Origin: Acidimicrobiales bacterium
Lineage (GTDB): Bacteria > Actinomycetota > Acidimicrobiia > Acidimicrobiales > Ilumatobacteraceae
Length of the DNA stretch: 13,526 nucleotides
Direction of reading: 5' to 3'
Assembly: GCA_030830415.1 (NCBI GenBank)
Contig: JAURNB010000207.1
Location: forward strand, 1-13,526
Part shown: positions 1 through 7,067 of the stretch, in pieces
How positions within the stretch are numbered: position 1 is the stretch's first letter
Layout: every line of letters starts with the position of its first letter
Notes under the pieces: model-generated
Told to the model about the DNA's origin: nothing
The model's database searches: none
Seen by the model: only the letters and a program-made list of their open reading frames with translations
Made by a program: the position numbers and the translations under genes

Positions 1-10
1 ACATCTTTTT

Positions 11-511
11 ATGAATCTATTTGCACCTTCTCCCATTGTGACGCGCGAAATTGCTGCAGTAGTTGCTTCCTATTTGCGCCTTGGCGACACCGTGGTACTT
101 GCAGGTGAAATGGGAGCAGGAAAAACGCTGCTGGCACAAGGTATTTGTACAGCACTGGGAGTAACCGACCCAGTTACTTCGCCAACGTTCAACTTGGTGC
201 ACTCATATGCGGGTAACGATGCAACGGTGTACCACGCCGATCTCTACCGTTTAAAAAATAGAGATGAAATCGCCGATCTTGCACTTGAAGAGTTCTCTCA
301 ACAGGGCGGCATCGTGCTCATTGAATGGGGCGATGTTGGAGATGACATCATTGGTGAGCATCTTGAAATACGTATTTCACTTGGCGAAGAAGATGAATCA
401 CGCGATATTTCTATACGTGCTGTGGGAAAGCGATGGGAACTTCGCTGGCCACGCTTGGTAGCTGCTACCAAGATGTACGCAAGTACCGATGCAGAGTGGG
501 ATGACCTATGA
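11..511 (+). CDS. tsaE: TsaE, ATPase of the tRNA t6A modification system
   Basis: P-loop ATPase that works with TsaB and TsaD in the cytoplasm to install threonylcarbamoyl on A37 of ANN-decoding tRNAs. Visible in the 166-aa product: Walker A GEMGAGKT at residues 32-39, the family SPTF motif at 57-60, HADLYRL at 75-81 and IEWGD at 104-108, all in the order typical of TsaE. The length fits the family (about 150 residues) with a slightly long C-terminal tail. The frame is open to the left edge of the window, so an upstream start cannot be excluded; no Shine-Dalgarno is visible in the 10 bases before this ATG, but the distance from Met1 to Walker A is normal. The stop overlaps the tsaB start by four bases (ATGA), indicating translational coupling. 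Confidence 0.95.
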   Translation: MNLFAPSPIVTREIAAVVASYLRLGDTVVLAGEMGAGKTLLAQGICTALGVTDPVTSPTFNLVHSYAGNDATVYHADLYRLKNRDEIADLALEEFSQQGGIVLIEWGDVGDDIIGEHLEIRISLGEEDESRDISIRAVGKRWELRWPRLVAATKMYASTDAEWDDL

Positions 512-1251
512 AAATTCTAGGTATCGATACATCGAGCGAACAAGTGAGTGTTGCCGTTGGAGATGACGAGAGTATCTCTGCAAGTTTTCAGCTGGCGAGC
601 GATCGGCGCCATGTGGAATCACTCATTCCCGCAATTGAACTTCTCTTGCGAAATATTGGCATCAGCATTCATGAGCTAAGTGCCATTGCGGTAGATCTTG
701 GGCCAGGACTTTTCACTGGGATGCGAGTAGGAATTACTACAGCCTCGACATTGTCAGACATTGCAGAGCTTCCGCTCATCGGACTAGACAGTTTACAAGT
801 GCTTGCTCATGGTGTTGAGCGTGTTGCGCTACAAGAATTAGACGATGCAGAAATTGTTGTGCCAATTCTTGATGCTCGACGCAATCAGGTGTACTGGTCA
901 ATGCATCGTATAGATCACTCCTCAGGCGGGGCATTAGAAGAAATACGAGAGCCGCGTGTTGGAGAGGTTGAAGAACTGATTGAAGATCTCCTCGATAGAT
1001 CACAAAGGTCAGTAGTACTCGGCACTGGTGCAGTGAAATACATCGAGTCGCTCATTGAAATCCCCGACCTTGCACTTCTTGGGGAGCGCAGTGGAGTGCG
1101 CAATTTTGCGTTCAATGCGCATCTTCCTCACGCGTCCACTTTGGTGTCGCTTGCGGCCAAAAAATATGCGGCTGGGCGTTTAGAGGGAAGCCCTATTGCC
1201 CCGATTTATCTACGGGCCCCCGATGCGGAAATTCAGTGGTTAACGCGGTGA
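508..1251 (+). CDS. tsaB: TsaB, t6A-pathway scaffold protein (inactive TsaD paralogue)
   Basis: A 247-aa member of the ASKHA-fold TsaB/YeaZ family, the dimerisation partner of TsaD in bacterial t6A synthesis. The N-terminus MKILGIDTSS is the family signature, followed by RHVE near residue 32 and GPGLFTGMRVG near residues 72-82, corresponding to the usual GPGSFTGLRIG. It lacks the metal-binding histidine pair found in TsaD, as expected for the non-catalytic partner. The ATG overlaps the tsaE stop by four bases, and the next gene (rimI) begins around this gene's stop codon. Family assignment is firm; the role is inferred from the family and from the neighbouring tsaE and tsaD. Confidence 0.95.
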   Translation: MKILGIDTSSEQVSVAVGDDESISASFQLASDRRHVESLIPAIELLLRNIGISIHELSAIAVDLGPGLFTGMRVGITTASTLSDIAELPLIGLDSLQVLAHGVERVALQELDDAEIVVPILDARRNQVYWSMHRIDHSSGGALEEIREPRVGEVEELIEDLLDRSQRSVVLGTGAVKYIESLIEIPDLALLGERSGVRNFAFNAHLPHASTLVSLAAKKYAAGRLEGSPIAPIYLRAPDAEIQWLTR

Positions 1252-1256
1252 GCATC

Positions 1257-1796
1257 ATGAGAAAGCCAGATGACCTGCGCACGCCTGTGCTCGACATCAT
1301 TCCGATGCGCCGCAAGCACTTGAAGGCAATTATGCCAATCGAAGAAGTGGTGTATCCCCGTCCATGGACGCTCGGAGTGTTTCATGCCGAAATCGAATTA
1401 GTGCGTAGAGAGCAGCGCTTTTACATCGTTGGTCAAATTGGTGAAGAGGTAGTGGGGTACGGCGGTTTGTTGTTTACCCCCGATGATGCTCATGTCACCA
1501 ACATTGCCGTTCACCCTGAGTGGCAACGGCGCGGCATTGCCACGGATCTTTTATTGGAACTTGCTTGGAAAGCCCGTGAGCGCGAATGCCAAGCACTCAC
1601 GCTTGAAGTGCGCATGAGTAACACTCCAGCTCAAGAGCTGTATCGACGTTTCGGCTTTGTGCCGGCAGGGGTGCGCAAGAAGTACTACGAAAATGTTGAA
1701 GATGCCATGGTGATGTGGTGTCATGAAGTGAGCAGTTTTGAGTATGGGGCGCGATTGCGCGAAATTGAAATGGAACGCGCCAATGCACATCGATAA
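1257..1796 (+). CDS. rimI: RimI-type GNAT N-acetyltransferase
   Basis: Member of the GNAT family, RimI branch, which transfers acetyl from acetyl-CoA to a protein N-terminus (ribosomal protein S18 in Escherichia coli). Counting from the ATG at 1257 (179 aa), the acetyl-CoA loop QRRGIA is at residues 90-95, LEVR...N at 116-122, and the C-terminal LYRRFGF, KKYY and EDA motifs of RimI follow in order. It is longer than the usual 150 aa because of a charged C-terminal tail. The start is uncertain: GTG at 1236, GTG at 1248 (overlapping the tsaB stop as GTGA) and ATG at 1257 are all in frame. I chose 1257 because GGTGAG at 1247-1252 gives a usable ribosome binding site. It overlaps tsaD by 14 bases. 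Placement between tsaB and tsaD is a common actinobacterial arrangement. Confidence 0.9.
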   Translation: MRKPDDLRTPVLDIIPMRRKHLKAIMPIEEVVYPRPWTLGVFHAEIELVRREQRFYIVGQIGEEVVGYGGLLFTPDDAHVTNIAVHPEWQRRGIATDLLLELAWKARERECQALTLEVRMSNTPAQELYRRFGFVPAGVRKKYYENVEDAMVMWCHEVSSFEYGARLREIEMERANAHR

Positions 1797-2826
1797 TTCA
1801 ACAGTCGTGCTTGGTATTGAAAGCAGCTGCGATGAAACTGCTGCTGCAATTGTGATGGGAGGAAACGATGTTCTCTCCTCGGTTGTTTCTAGCCAAATTG
1901 ATATCCATGCAAAATTTGGTGGAGTAGTTCCTGAGGTTGCAAGCCGTGCACATCTTGAACTCATCCAACCTGTCATTAACGAGGCAATTCAACTTGCGGG
2001 CATTGGTGCGGAGCGCATTAACGCAGTCGCTACCACCATCGGACCTGGGCTCATTGGTGCACTCCTCGTCGGTGTTTCTGCGGGCAAGGCAATGGCTTAC
2101 GGATTAGATGTTCCCTTTATTGGCGTAAATCATCTTGAAGCACATCTCTACGCAGCGCTTCTTGAAGAACCACAGCTGCCATTCCCTGCGGTGGTGCTTT
2201 TGGTATCGGGTGGCAACACCTTGCTCATTCACATGACTGCTCCCGGTGAGTACTCGCTATTGGGAGCAACTATCGACGACGCTGCTGGCGAAGCATTCGA
2301 CAAAATCGCTCGTTTCCTCGATATCGGTTACCCGGGTGGCCCGGCTATCGATGCTGCGGCACAACAGGGCAACCCGCAGAGCATTGAATTTCCGAGAGCA
2401 ATGTTGCACGACGGGCTCGATTTTTCTTTCAGTGGTCTGAAGACCTCGGTCATTAACTATGTCCGCAAAAATCCTGGTGTCGCTTCCCACGACGTTGCCG
2501 CTTCGTTTCAATGCGCAGTGGTTGATGTTCTCGTAGCAAAAACATTGAGAGCAGCGCAGCAAGTTGATGCCAAAAGCATTGTGCTCGGTGGAGGAGTTGC
2601 TGCAAACTCACTCTTGCGTAGCGAAATGCAGCGAGTGGGCAGTGCGGCGGGCTTCCATGTTGCTTTGCCGAGCAAGGCAATGTGTACCGATAACGCAGCA
2701 ATGATTGCATCAGCTGGTTGGTATCGACTTCGCGATCATGGGCCATCGGGGCTCAATGTTGGCGCTATTCCGCATCTCTCGCTCACCGGTTCTACTGTGC
2801 GTGGTAACCGCGCGGGGAGAAAGTGA
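1783..2826 (+). CDS. tsaD: TsaD, tRNA N6-adenosine threonylcarbamoyltransferase
   Basis: Catalytic subunit that transfers the threonylcarbamoyl group from threonylcarbamoyl-AMP to A37 of tRNA. Counting from ATG 1783 (347 aa, normal for the family): GIESSCDETA at 11-20, the metal-binding histidines of NHLEAH at H117 and H121, VSGGNT at 141-146, a FSGLKTS segment, GGGVAANS near 270, and the C-terminal metal-ligand Asp303 in TDNAAM. All key residues are present, so the enzyme should be active. An upstream in-frame TTG at 1738 would add 15 residues lying inside rimI; ATG 1783 is preferred because GGAA sits seven bases upstream and the GIESSCDET motif then falls at the usual distance from the start. 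TsaC/Sua5, which makes the intermediate, is not in the window. Confidence 0.96.
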   Translation: MHIDNSTVVLGIESSCDETAAAIVMGGNDVLSSVVSSQIDIHAKFGGVVPEVASRAHLELIQPVINEAIQLAGIGAERINAVATTIGPGLIGALLVGVSAGKAMAYGLDVPFIGVNHLEAHLYAALLEEPQLPFPAVVLLVSGGNTLLIHMTAPGEYSLLGATIDDAAGEAFDKIARFLDIGYPGGPAIDAAAQQGNPQSIEFPRAMLHDGLDFSFSGLKTSVINYVRKNPGVASHDVAASFQCAVVDVLVAKTLRAAQQVDAKSIVLGGGVAANSLLRSEMQRVGSAAGFHVALPSKAMCTDNAAMIASAGWYRLRDHGPSGLNVGAIPHLSLTGSTVRGNRAGRK

Positions 2827-2836
2827 AAACAACCTC

Positions 2837-3979
2837 ATGTTGAAACTTGGTTCGCATACACTTCAAACACCCGTGGTCTTAGCTCCAATGGCGGGCGTTA
2901 CTAACGCTCCATTTCGTTCGCTGTGTCGGCAATTTGGGCCAGGGCTCGTCTACGTCAATGAAATGGTGATGGCTACTGGCTTAGTGCGTTTCAGCCCTAA
3001 ATCACAGCGTCTCATTACCTTTAGCCCCGATGAAGATCTGCGCAGTGTGCAACTGTATGGCTCTGACCCAGAAATTATGGGGCGAGCAGTTTCGCAACTA
3101 GTTGCCAACAATGCGGTTGACCACATCGACCTCAATTTTGGTTGCCCTGCAGCCAAGGTGACGCGCAAGGGTGGCGGAGCAGCAGTACCACTCAAGAAAA
3201 ATTTATTGCGTGCCATCATTCGTGCTGCAGTAAGCGAAGGTAAAAAAGGTGGTATTCCAGTCACCTGTAAATTCCGTATGGGAATCACCGACGACCTATT
3301 GACGTATTTGCACACGGCAGAAATTGCTGGTGAAGAAGGTGTTGCGTGGGTTGCTTTGCATGCTCGTACTGTTGAACAGCATTATGCAGGGCAAGCACGT
3401 TGGTCAGCTATTGCTACTTTGAAGTCACACTTTCCCGACCTGCAGGTTCTCGGCAACGGCGATATTTGGGATGCACACGATGCAGTGAAAATGATGGAAC
3501 AAACAGGATGTGACGGCGTGGTTGTTGGCCGAGGGTGTCTCGGGCGACCATGGTTGTTTCGCGATCTTGTTGATGTATTTGAAGGGCGCGCCACTCAACC
3601 CACCCCACTATTAGGTGAAGTGGTAGATGTCATGTTGCAACATGCACGCATGCTCGATGCGCACGCCACAACTGCATTGCCTGGAGAAAATATTCGTGGT
3701 GCGAAAGAATTCCGTAAACATGCCGGCTGGTATCTCACGGGTTACCCCGTTGGCGGAGAAGTTCGCAGAAGAGCATCGAATTGTTCCACCGTTCAAGAGT
3801 TAGAAGAACTCTTCGCAGACGTTGACCGAAATATTGCCATTGTTGAAGGTGGCGAACGCTTTACGCGAGGCCACACCAATGGGCCTATCAAAGTTGCATT
3901 GCCACCTGGGTATCTCGAGAGTCTCGACGACATGGTTGTCCCCGACGACAACAATGAGATGCAACTCAGCGGCGGATAA
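2837..3979 (+). CDS. dusB: DusB-type tRNA-dihydrouridine synthase
   Basis: FMN-dependent TIM-barrel enzyme that reduces specific uridines in tRNA to dihydrouridine using NADPH. From ATG 2837 the product is 380 aa. It opens with LKLG...TPVVLAPMAGVTNAPFR, the standard Dus N-terminus, and carries the catalytic cysteine as Cys103 in NFGCPAAKV, followed by KGGGAAV. Further on are HART (near residue 177), the GNGDI strand and the GRGCLGRPW phosphate-binding loop of FMN. A longer reading from 2705 would overlap tsaD by over 120 bases and places 44 residues before the barrel, so it is rejected. The gene starts 10 bases after the tsaD stop; GGGGAG at 2814-2819 is rather far upstream, so the ribosome binding site is weak and translation may depend on coupling. 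Confidence 0.94.
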   Translation: MLKLGSHTLQTPVVLAPMAGVTNAPFRSLCRQFGPGLVYVNEMVMATGLVRFSPKSQRLITFSPDEDLRSVQLYGSDPEIMGRAVSQLVANNAVDHIDLNFGCPAAKVTRKGGGAAVPLKKNLLRAIIRAAVSEGKKGGIPVTCKFRMGITDDLLTYLHTAEIAGEEGVAWVALHARTVEQHYAGQARWSAIATLKSHFPDLQVLGNGDIWDAHDAVKMMEQTGCDGVVVGRGCLGRPWLFRDLVDVFEGRATQPTPLLGEVVDVMLQHARMLDAHATTALPGENIRGAKEFRKHAGWYLTGYPVGGEVRRRASNCSTVQELEELFADVDRNIAIVEGGERFTRGHTNGPIKVALPPGYLESLDDMVVPDDNNEMQLSGG

Positions 3980-3984
3980 GAAGT

Positions 3985-4548
3985 ATGCGTGTCGTCCTTG
4001 CTTCGCGTTCACCGCGCCGACTTGAGTTGTTAGAGCGCATCGGAATATTTCCTGAGGTGATGCCTGCAAATATTGATGAGACACAACACGCGCATGAACC
4101 TGCAACAAAGTATGTGCAGCGCCTCTCTCAAGAAAAAGTGCAAAAAATTGCAGATGAGTTGGGTGTCGCAGCCGGTGTCGTCTTTCTCGGTGCCGACACT
4201 TGTGTTGAGCTCGATGGCGTGGTGCATGATCAACCCGCCGATCGAGAAGCTGCGCGCCGCACATTGAGCATCTTGTCGGGCCGCACTCACCAAGTGCATA
4301 CAGCCGTCACCTGCCTGTCGGAAAAGGGGCGCACCACCATCATCGACACCGCTCGGGTCACCATGGTGCCCATCTCTACCCATCTCATGGAGTGGTATCT
4401 CGATACGGGGGAGTCTTTCGGGAAAGCCGGGGCCTATGGCATGCAGGGGTTCGGGGGAGTACTCGTGGAACGGGTCCAGGGCTCAATGTCGACCGTCATC
4501 GGGCTGCCTTTAGCCCCCACCGCCCATCTTTTGAGGGTTCTCGCTTAG
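3985..4548 (+). CDS. maf: Maf-family nucleoside triphosphate pyrophosphatase
   Basis: Maf/YhdE-like enzyme, expected to hydrolyse non-canonical or modified NTPs to NMP and pyrophosphate in the cytoplasm. The 187-aa product shows SRSPRR at residues 7-12, Lys51 in the SQEKV helix, the catalytic Asp71 in GADT, LSGRTHQVHTAV at 97-108, and GKAGAYGMQG at 146-155 followed by the VIGLPL strand. Length is typical. One point is unusual: the family normally has a conserved lysine in a GKP segment after the catalytic aspartate, but here the segment reads HDQP (residues 81-84), so Gln replaces Lys. It starts five bases after the dusB stop, consistent with the same operon. Its TAG stop lies inside the first CIRCE-type repeat of the next operon. 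Confidence 0.93.
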   Translation: MRVVLASRSPRRLELLERIGIFPEVMPANIDETQHAHEPATKYVQRLSQEKVQKIADELGVAAGVVFLGADTCVELDGVVHDQPADREAARRTLSILSGRTHQVHTAVTCLSEKGRTTIIDTARVTMVPISTHLMEWYLDTGESFGKAGAYGMQGFGGVLVERVQGSMSTVIGLPLAPTAHLLRVLA

Positions 4549-4571
4549 CACTCGGGGGTTGCGGTTGCTAA
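4545..4571. promoter_or_regulatory. Upstream CIRCE-like operator (imperfect)
   Basis: TTAGCACTC at 4545-4553, a nine-base spacer, then GGTTGCTAA at 4563-4571. The left arm matches the CIRCE consensus perfectly; the right arm matches GAGTGCTAA at seven of nine positions. The spacing of nine bases is exactly that of CIRCE, the operator of the heat-shock repressor HrcA. The left arm overlaps the maf stop codon. HrcA binding is inferred, and affinity is probably lower than for the downstream site. Confidence 0.6.
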
Positions 4572-4594
4572 CCGACCAAAACTGGCCGTATCAT
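4565..4594 (+). promoter_or_regulatory. Candidate groES-groEL promoter
   Basis: TTGCTA at 4565-4570 could serve as a -35 box and TATCAT at 4589-4594 as a -10 box (one mismatch to TATAAT), separated by 18 bases. The start of transcription would fall near 4601, inside the downstream CIRCE element, while the -35 box lies within the right arm of the upstream one. That arrangement fits direct repression by HrcA. Predicted from sequence only. Confidence 0.45.
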
Positions 4595-4620
4595 TGGCAC
4601 TCACTCCTTGCGAGTGCTAA
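4594..4620. promoter_or_regulatory. CIRCE operator (HrcA binding site)
   Basis: TTGGCACTC at 4594-4602, spacer of nine bases, GAGTGCTAA at 4612-4620. It differs from the CIRCE consensus by a single base (G for A at the third position), so eight of nine arm positions pair. CIRCE elements are known HrcA operators in front of groES/groEL and dnaK operons in many Gram-positive bacteria. It lies 70 bases before the groES start, at the predicted transcription start, and would also form a stem in the 5' leader of the mRNA. The hrcA gene is not in this window. Confidence 0.9.
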
Positions 4621-4690
4621 CGCCATTGGCGCCAGTACGTAAAGAGTGGACCGTTATCCATATACATCAGCGCCATTGGAGGCCTGCGAC

Positions 4691-4984
4691 ATGAACCTTA
4701 AGCCGTTGGACGACCGAATTGTCGTGAAGCCAAACGAAGCCGAGCAGACCACTGCCTCGGGTCTCGTCATCCCCGACACAGCCAAAGAAAAGCCCCAGCA
4801 GGGCACCGTACTCGCCGTTGGCCCAGGCCGCTGGAGCGACGATGCGGGCAAGCACACAGCGCTCGACATCAAAGTCGGCGACACAGTTTTGTACAGCAAG
4901 TACGGCGGTACTGAAGTGAGCTTTGGTGGAGACGACCTCCTCATTCTCACCAGCCGTGATGTTCTCGCCATTGTGGCGAAGTAA
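4691..4984 (+). CDS. groES: GroES, co-chaperonin (Hsp10)
   Basis: Seven-membered lid of the GroEL folding chamber in the cytoplasm. The 97-aa product has the family start LKPLDDRIVV at 3-12, the mobile loop with TASGLVIPD (residues 21-29) that docks on GroEL, GTVLAVGPG at 38-46 and the C-terminal DVLAIV strand. Length is typical. The start at ATG 4691 is set by GGAGG at 4678-4682, eight bases upstream; an in-frame GTG at 4646 would add 15 residues not found in the family. The gene is preceded by two CIRCE elements and is followed nine bases later by groEL, so the two are co-expressed. Confidence 0.97.
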   Translation: MNLKPLDDRIVVKPNEAEQTTASGLVIPDTAKEKPQQGTVLAVGPGRWSDDAGKHTALDIKVGDTVLYSKYGGTEVSFGGDDLLILTSRDVLAIVAK

Positions 4985-4993
4985 GGCGTAGCA

Positions 4994-6631
4994 ATGTCAA
5001 AAATTCTCAAGTTCGACGAAGAAGCACGTCGCGCACTTGAAGCCGGTGTCAACAAATTGGCCGATGCGGTCAAGGTGACACTCGGACCAAAGGGACGCAA
5101 CGTAGTTCTCGACAAAAAATTTGGTGCACCAACCATTACCAACGACGGTGTTTCTATTGCGAAAGAAGTAGAACTCGAAGACCCATTTGAAAACATGGGT
5201 GCACAGTTGGTGAAAGAAGTTGCCACAAAGACCAACGATGTAGCCGGTGACGGCACCACAACTGCAACAGTTCTCGCACAGGCCATGGTTCACCTTGGTT
5301 TGCGCAACGTTGCTGCAGGTGCAAACCCAATGGGTTTGAAGCGTGGTATTGAAAAAGCTGTTGCTGCTGCTGTGGAGTCCATCAAGAGTCAGTCAAAAGA
5401 AGTTGACGACAAGCAAGACATTGCCAACGTCGCAACCATTTCTGCTGCCGACTCCAGCATTGGAAACGTTATTGCTGACGCCATCGACCGTGTTGGTAAA
5501 GACGGCGTAGTAACTGTTGAAGAGAGCAATACCTTTGGTATCGAACTCGACTTCACTGAAGGTATGCAGTTCGATAAGGGCTATCAGAGCCCTTACTTCG
5601 TGACCGATGCAGACCGTCAAGAAGCAGTTCTTGAAGATCCATACATCTTGCTTTACGCATCAAAAATCTCATCTGTTCAGTCCATGCTTCCCGCTCTTGA
5701 AGCCGTCATGAAGAGCGGTCGCCCGCTCGTCATCATTGCTGAAGATGTAGAAGGCGAAGCGCTGGCAACTTTGGTGGTCAACAAGATCCGTGGCACTTTC
5801 AACTCCGCTGCTGTAAAGGCACCGGGCTTTGGCGATCGTCGCAAAGCAATGTTGCAAGACATGGCAGTTCTTACTGGTGGCCAAGTCATCAGCGAAGAAG
5901 TTGGTTTGAAGTTGGAGAACGTGACGCTCGACCTCTTGGGTCGTGCAAAGCGCGTCATCATCACCAAAGACAACACCACCATCGTCGATGGTTCAGGTGC
6001 AAAAGATGAAGTCAATGGTCGCATCAGCCAAATCAAGGCTGAAATCGACAACACCGATTCCGATTGGGACCGCGAAAAGCTTCAAGAGCGTCTCGCCAAA
6101 CTTGCTGGCGGCGTTGCCGTCATCAAGGTGGGAGCTGCAACTGAAGTGGAGTTGAAGGAAAAGAAGCATCGTATTGAAGATGCTGTTTCTGCAACCCGCG
6201 CAGCAATCGAAGAAGGCGTTGTAGCCGGCGGTGGCACCGCACTTGTGCGTGCTCGTCCTGCGGTACTCAAAGTTGTTGAGTCACTCACTGGTGACGAAGC
6301 AACTGGTGCACGCACGGTGTACGAGTCGCTCACTTCACCTGCACGTCACATTGCCGACAATGCTGGCCTTGAAGGCGCAGTTGTTGTTCAGCGTGTGGAG
6401 TCAGAAAAGGGTGCTATTGGCTTGAATGCAGCCACAGGCGAATTTACCGACCTCATTAAGGCCGGCATCTTGGACCCAGCAAAAGTAACGCGTGCTGCTT
6501 TGCAAAACGCTGCATCAATTGCTGCATTGGTCCTCACTACTGAGTGCCTCGTGGCCGACAAGCCTGAGAAGCCAGGTGCTGCACCAGCCGGTGGCGGCGG
6601 TGGAATGCCCGGTGGAATGGGAATGATGTAA
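4994..6631 (+). CDS. groEL: GroEL, chaperonin (Hsp60)
   Basis: ATP-driven double-ring chaperonin that works with GroES. The 545-aa product includes LGPKGRN at 30-36, Asp51 in TNDG, the ATP-binding GDGTTT at 85-90, the apical domain with FDKGYQSPYFVTD, and GIVAGGG-type VVAGGGTAL in the equatorial domain. The C-terminus ends in the flexible Gly-Gly-Met tail (GGMPGGMGMM) of canonical GroELs. AAGG at 4983-4986 lies seven bases before the ATG. In many actinobacteria the groES-linked copy (GroEL1) has a histidine-rich tail and a separate GroEL2 carries the GGM tail; here the linked copy has the GGM tail. A strong terminator follows directly. Confidence 0.98.
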   Translation: MSKILKFDEEARRALEAGVNKLADAVKVTLGPKGRNVVLDKKFGAPTITNDGVSIAKEVELEDPFENMGAQLVKEVATKTNDVAGDGTTTATVLAQAMVHLGLRNVAAGANPMGLKRGIEKAVAAAVESIKSQSKEVDDKQDIANVATISAADSSIGNVIADAIDRVGKDGVVTVEESNTFGIELDFTEGMQFDKGYQSPYFVTDADRQEAVLEDPYILLYASKISSVQSMLPALEAVMKSGRPLVIIAEDVEGEALATLVVNKIRGTFNSAAVKAPGFGDRRKAMLQDMAVLTGGQVISEEVGLKLENVTLDLLGRAKRVIITKDNTTIVDGSGAKDEVNGRISQIKAEIDNTDSDWDREKLQERLAKLAGGVAVIKVGAATEVELKEKKHRIEDAVSATRAAIEEGVVAGGGTALVRARPAVLKVVESLTGDEATGARTVYESLTSPARHIADNAGLEGAVVVQRVESEKGAIGLNAATGEFTDLIKAGILDPAKVTRAALQNAASIAALVLTTECLVADKPEKPGAAPAGGGGGMPGGMGMM

Positions 6632-6656
6632 GTCGTTCTTTTCCTTTTGGAGAACT

Positions 6657-6691
6657 AAAAGATCCCGGGTCATTGACCCGGGATCTTTTTT
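6657..6691 (+). terminator. Intrinsic terminator of the groES-groEL operon
   Basis: A perfect 15-bp inverted repeat: left arm 6657-6671 (AAAAGATCCCGGGTC), a three-base loop ATT, right arm 6675-6689 (GACCCGGGATCTTTT), running into a six-T tract at 6686-6691. The GC-rich stem plus T tract is a textbook rho-independent terminator 25 bases after the groEL stop. The A tract on the left makes it potentially functional on the other strand too, although no minus-strand gene reads into it. Confidence 0.95.
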
Positions 6692-6700
6692 ATCTACGCT
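6673..6700 (+). promoter_or_regulatory. Candidate promoter overlapping the groEL terminator
   Basis: TTGACC at 6673-6678 (loop and right arm of the terminator) resembles a -35 box; TACGCT at 6695-6700 fits the actinobacterial TANNNT -10 box, with a 16-base spacer. Transcription would begin about six bases further on, at the GTG of the next gene (6707), giving a leaderless message. Prediction only. Confidence 0.35.
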
Positions 6701-6706
6701 GAGAAA

Positions 6707-7066
6707 GTGACACAACCAAAGGCATCTCGCGGACAGCGTTTAGGACTTTTTCATCAAGTGTCTGACTACGCAGTGGCATTGGGTTTTCTTATTCTCATTA
6801 CTCGGGCTGTATACCCATTGCTGTTGGCAATACTCGGACTTGTTGCTTTATTGAATGCAGGAAGCACACAAGGGCCACTCGCTGCTTATCGCTTCGTGCC
6901 CCGAAAAATCCATAATGCAATAGATGCAGTGTTAGTGCTTGGAGCCGTGGTGGCTGGTTCTATGGGAAGTCAATCAACGGCGAATCGTTTCTCTCTATTT
7001 GCCTTAGCCCTCATCCAGGGGTTCATCATCTACCTCGCACGAGTGACGAAGCACGCTCGCTTGTAG
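6707..7066 (+). CDS. Small integral membrane protein of unknown function
   Basis: I do not recognise the family. The 119-aa product has a basic N-terminus (MTQPKASRGQR), a long hydrophobic stretch at about 22-49 that could be one long or two short spans, a second span near 71-87, a third near 95-111, and a basic C-terminal tail (RVTKHARL). This suggests a small three- or four-span inner-membrane protein with cytoplasmic basic ends. The start is GTG 6707; no Shine-Dalgarno precedes it, but a TANNNT box ends six bases upstream, which suits a leaderless mRNA. An in-frame GTG at 6758 is an alternative start that would still keep all membrane spans. It sits 40 bases after the terminator, so it belongs to a new transcription unit. 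Confidence 0.75.
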   Translation: MTQPKASRGQRLGLFHQVSDYAVALGFLILITRAVYPLLLAILGLVALLNAGSTQGPLAAYRFVPRKIHNAIDAVLVLGAVVAGSMGSQSTANRFSLFALALIQGFIIYLARVTKHARL

Positions 7067-7067
7067 G

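Noticed and set aside
1551..1976. 141-codon minus-strand frame over rimI and tsaD
   Set aside because: Antisense to conserved parts of both genes, with no recognisable motif and no ribosome binding site.
2705..2836. 44-residue N-terminal extension of DusB
   Set aside because: It overlaps the conserved C-terminus of tsaD, is not seen in the family, and ATG 2837 gives the standard DusB N-terminus.
3800..4264. 154-codon minus-strand frame over dusB and maf
   Set aside because: Antisense shadow; His/Arg-rich translation without any domain.
4260..4560. Locally more GC-rich 3' half of maf as a sign of horizontal transfer
   Set aside because: The gene is a normal-length Maf in a conserved operon context; the shift is small and judged by eye only.
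4654..5286. 210-codon open frame on the minus strand across groES and the start of groEL
   Set aside because: It lies antisense to two unmistakable genes; its serine/threonine/proline-rich, low-complexity translation is typical of antisense frames and shows no domain.
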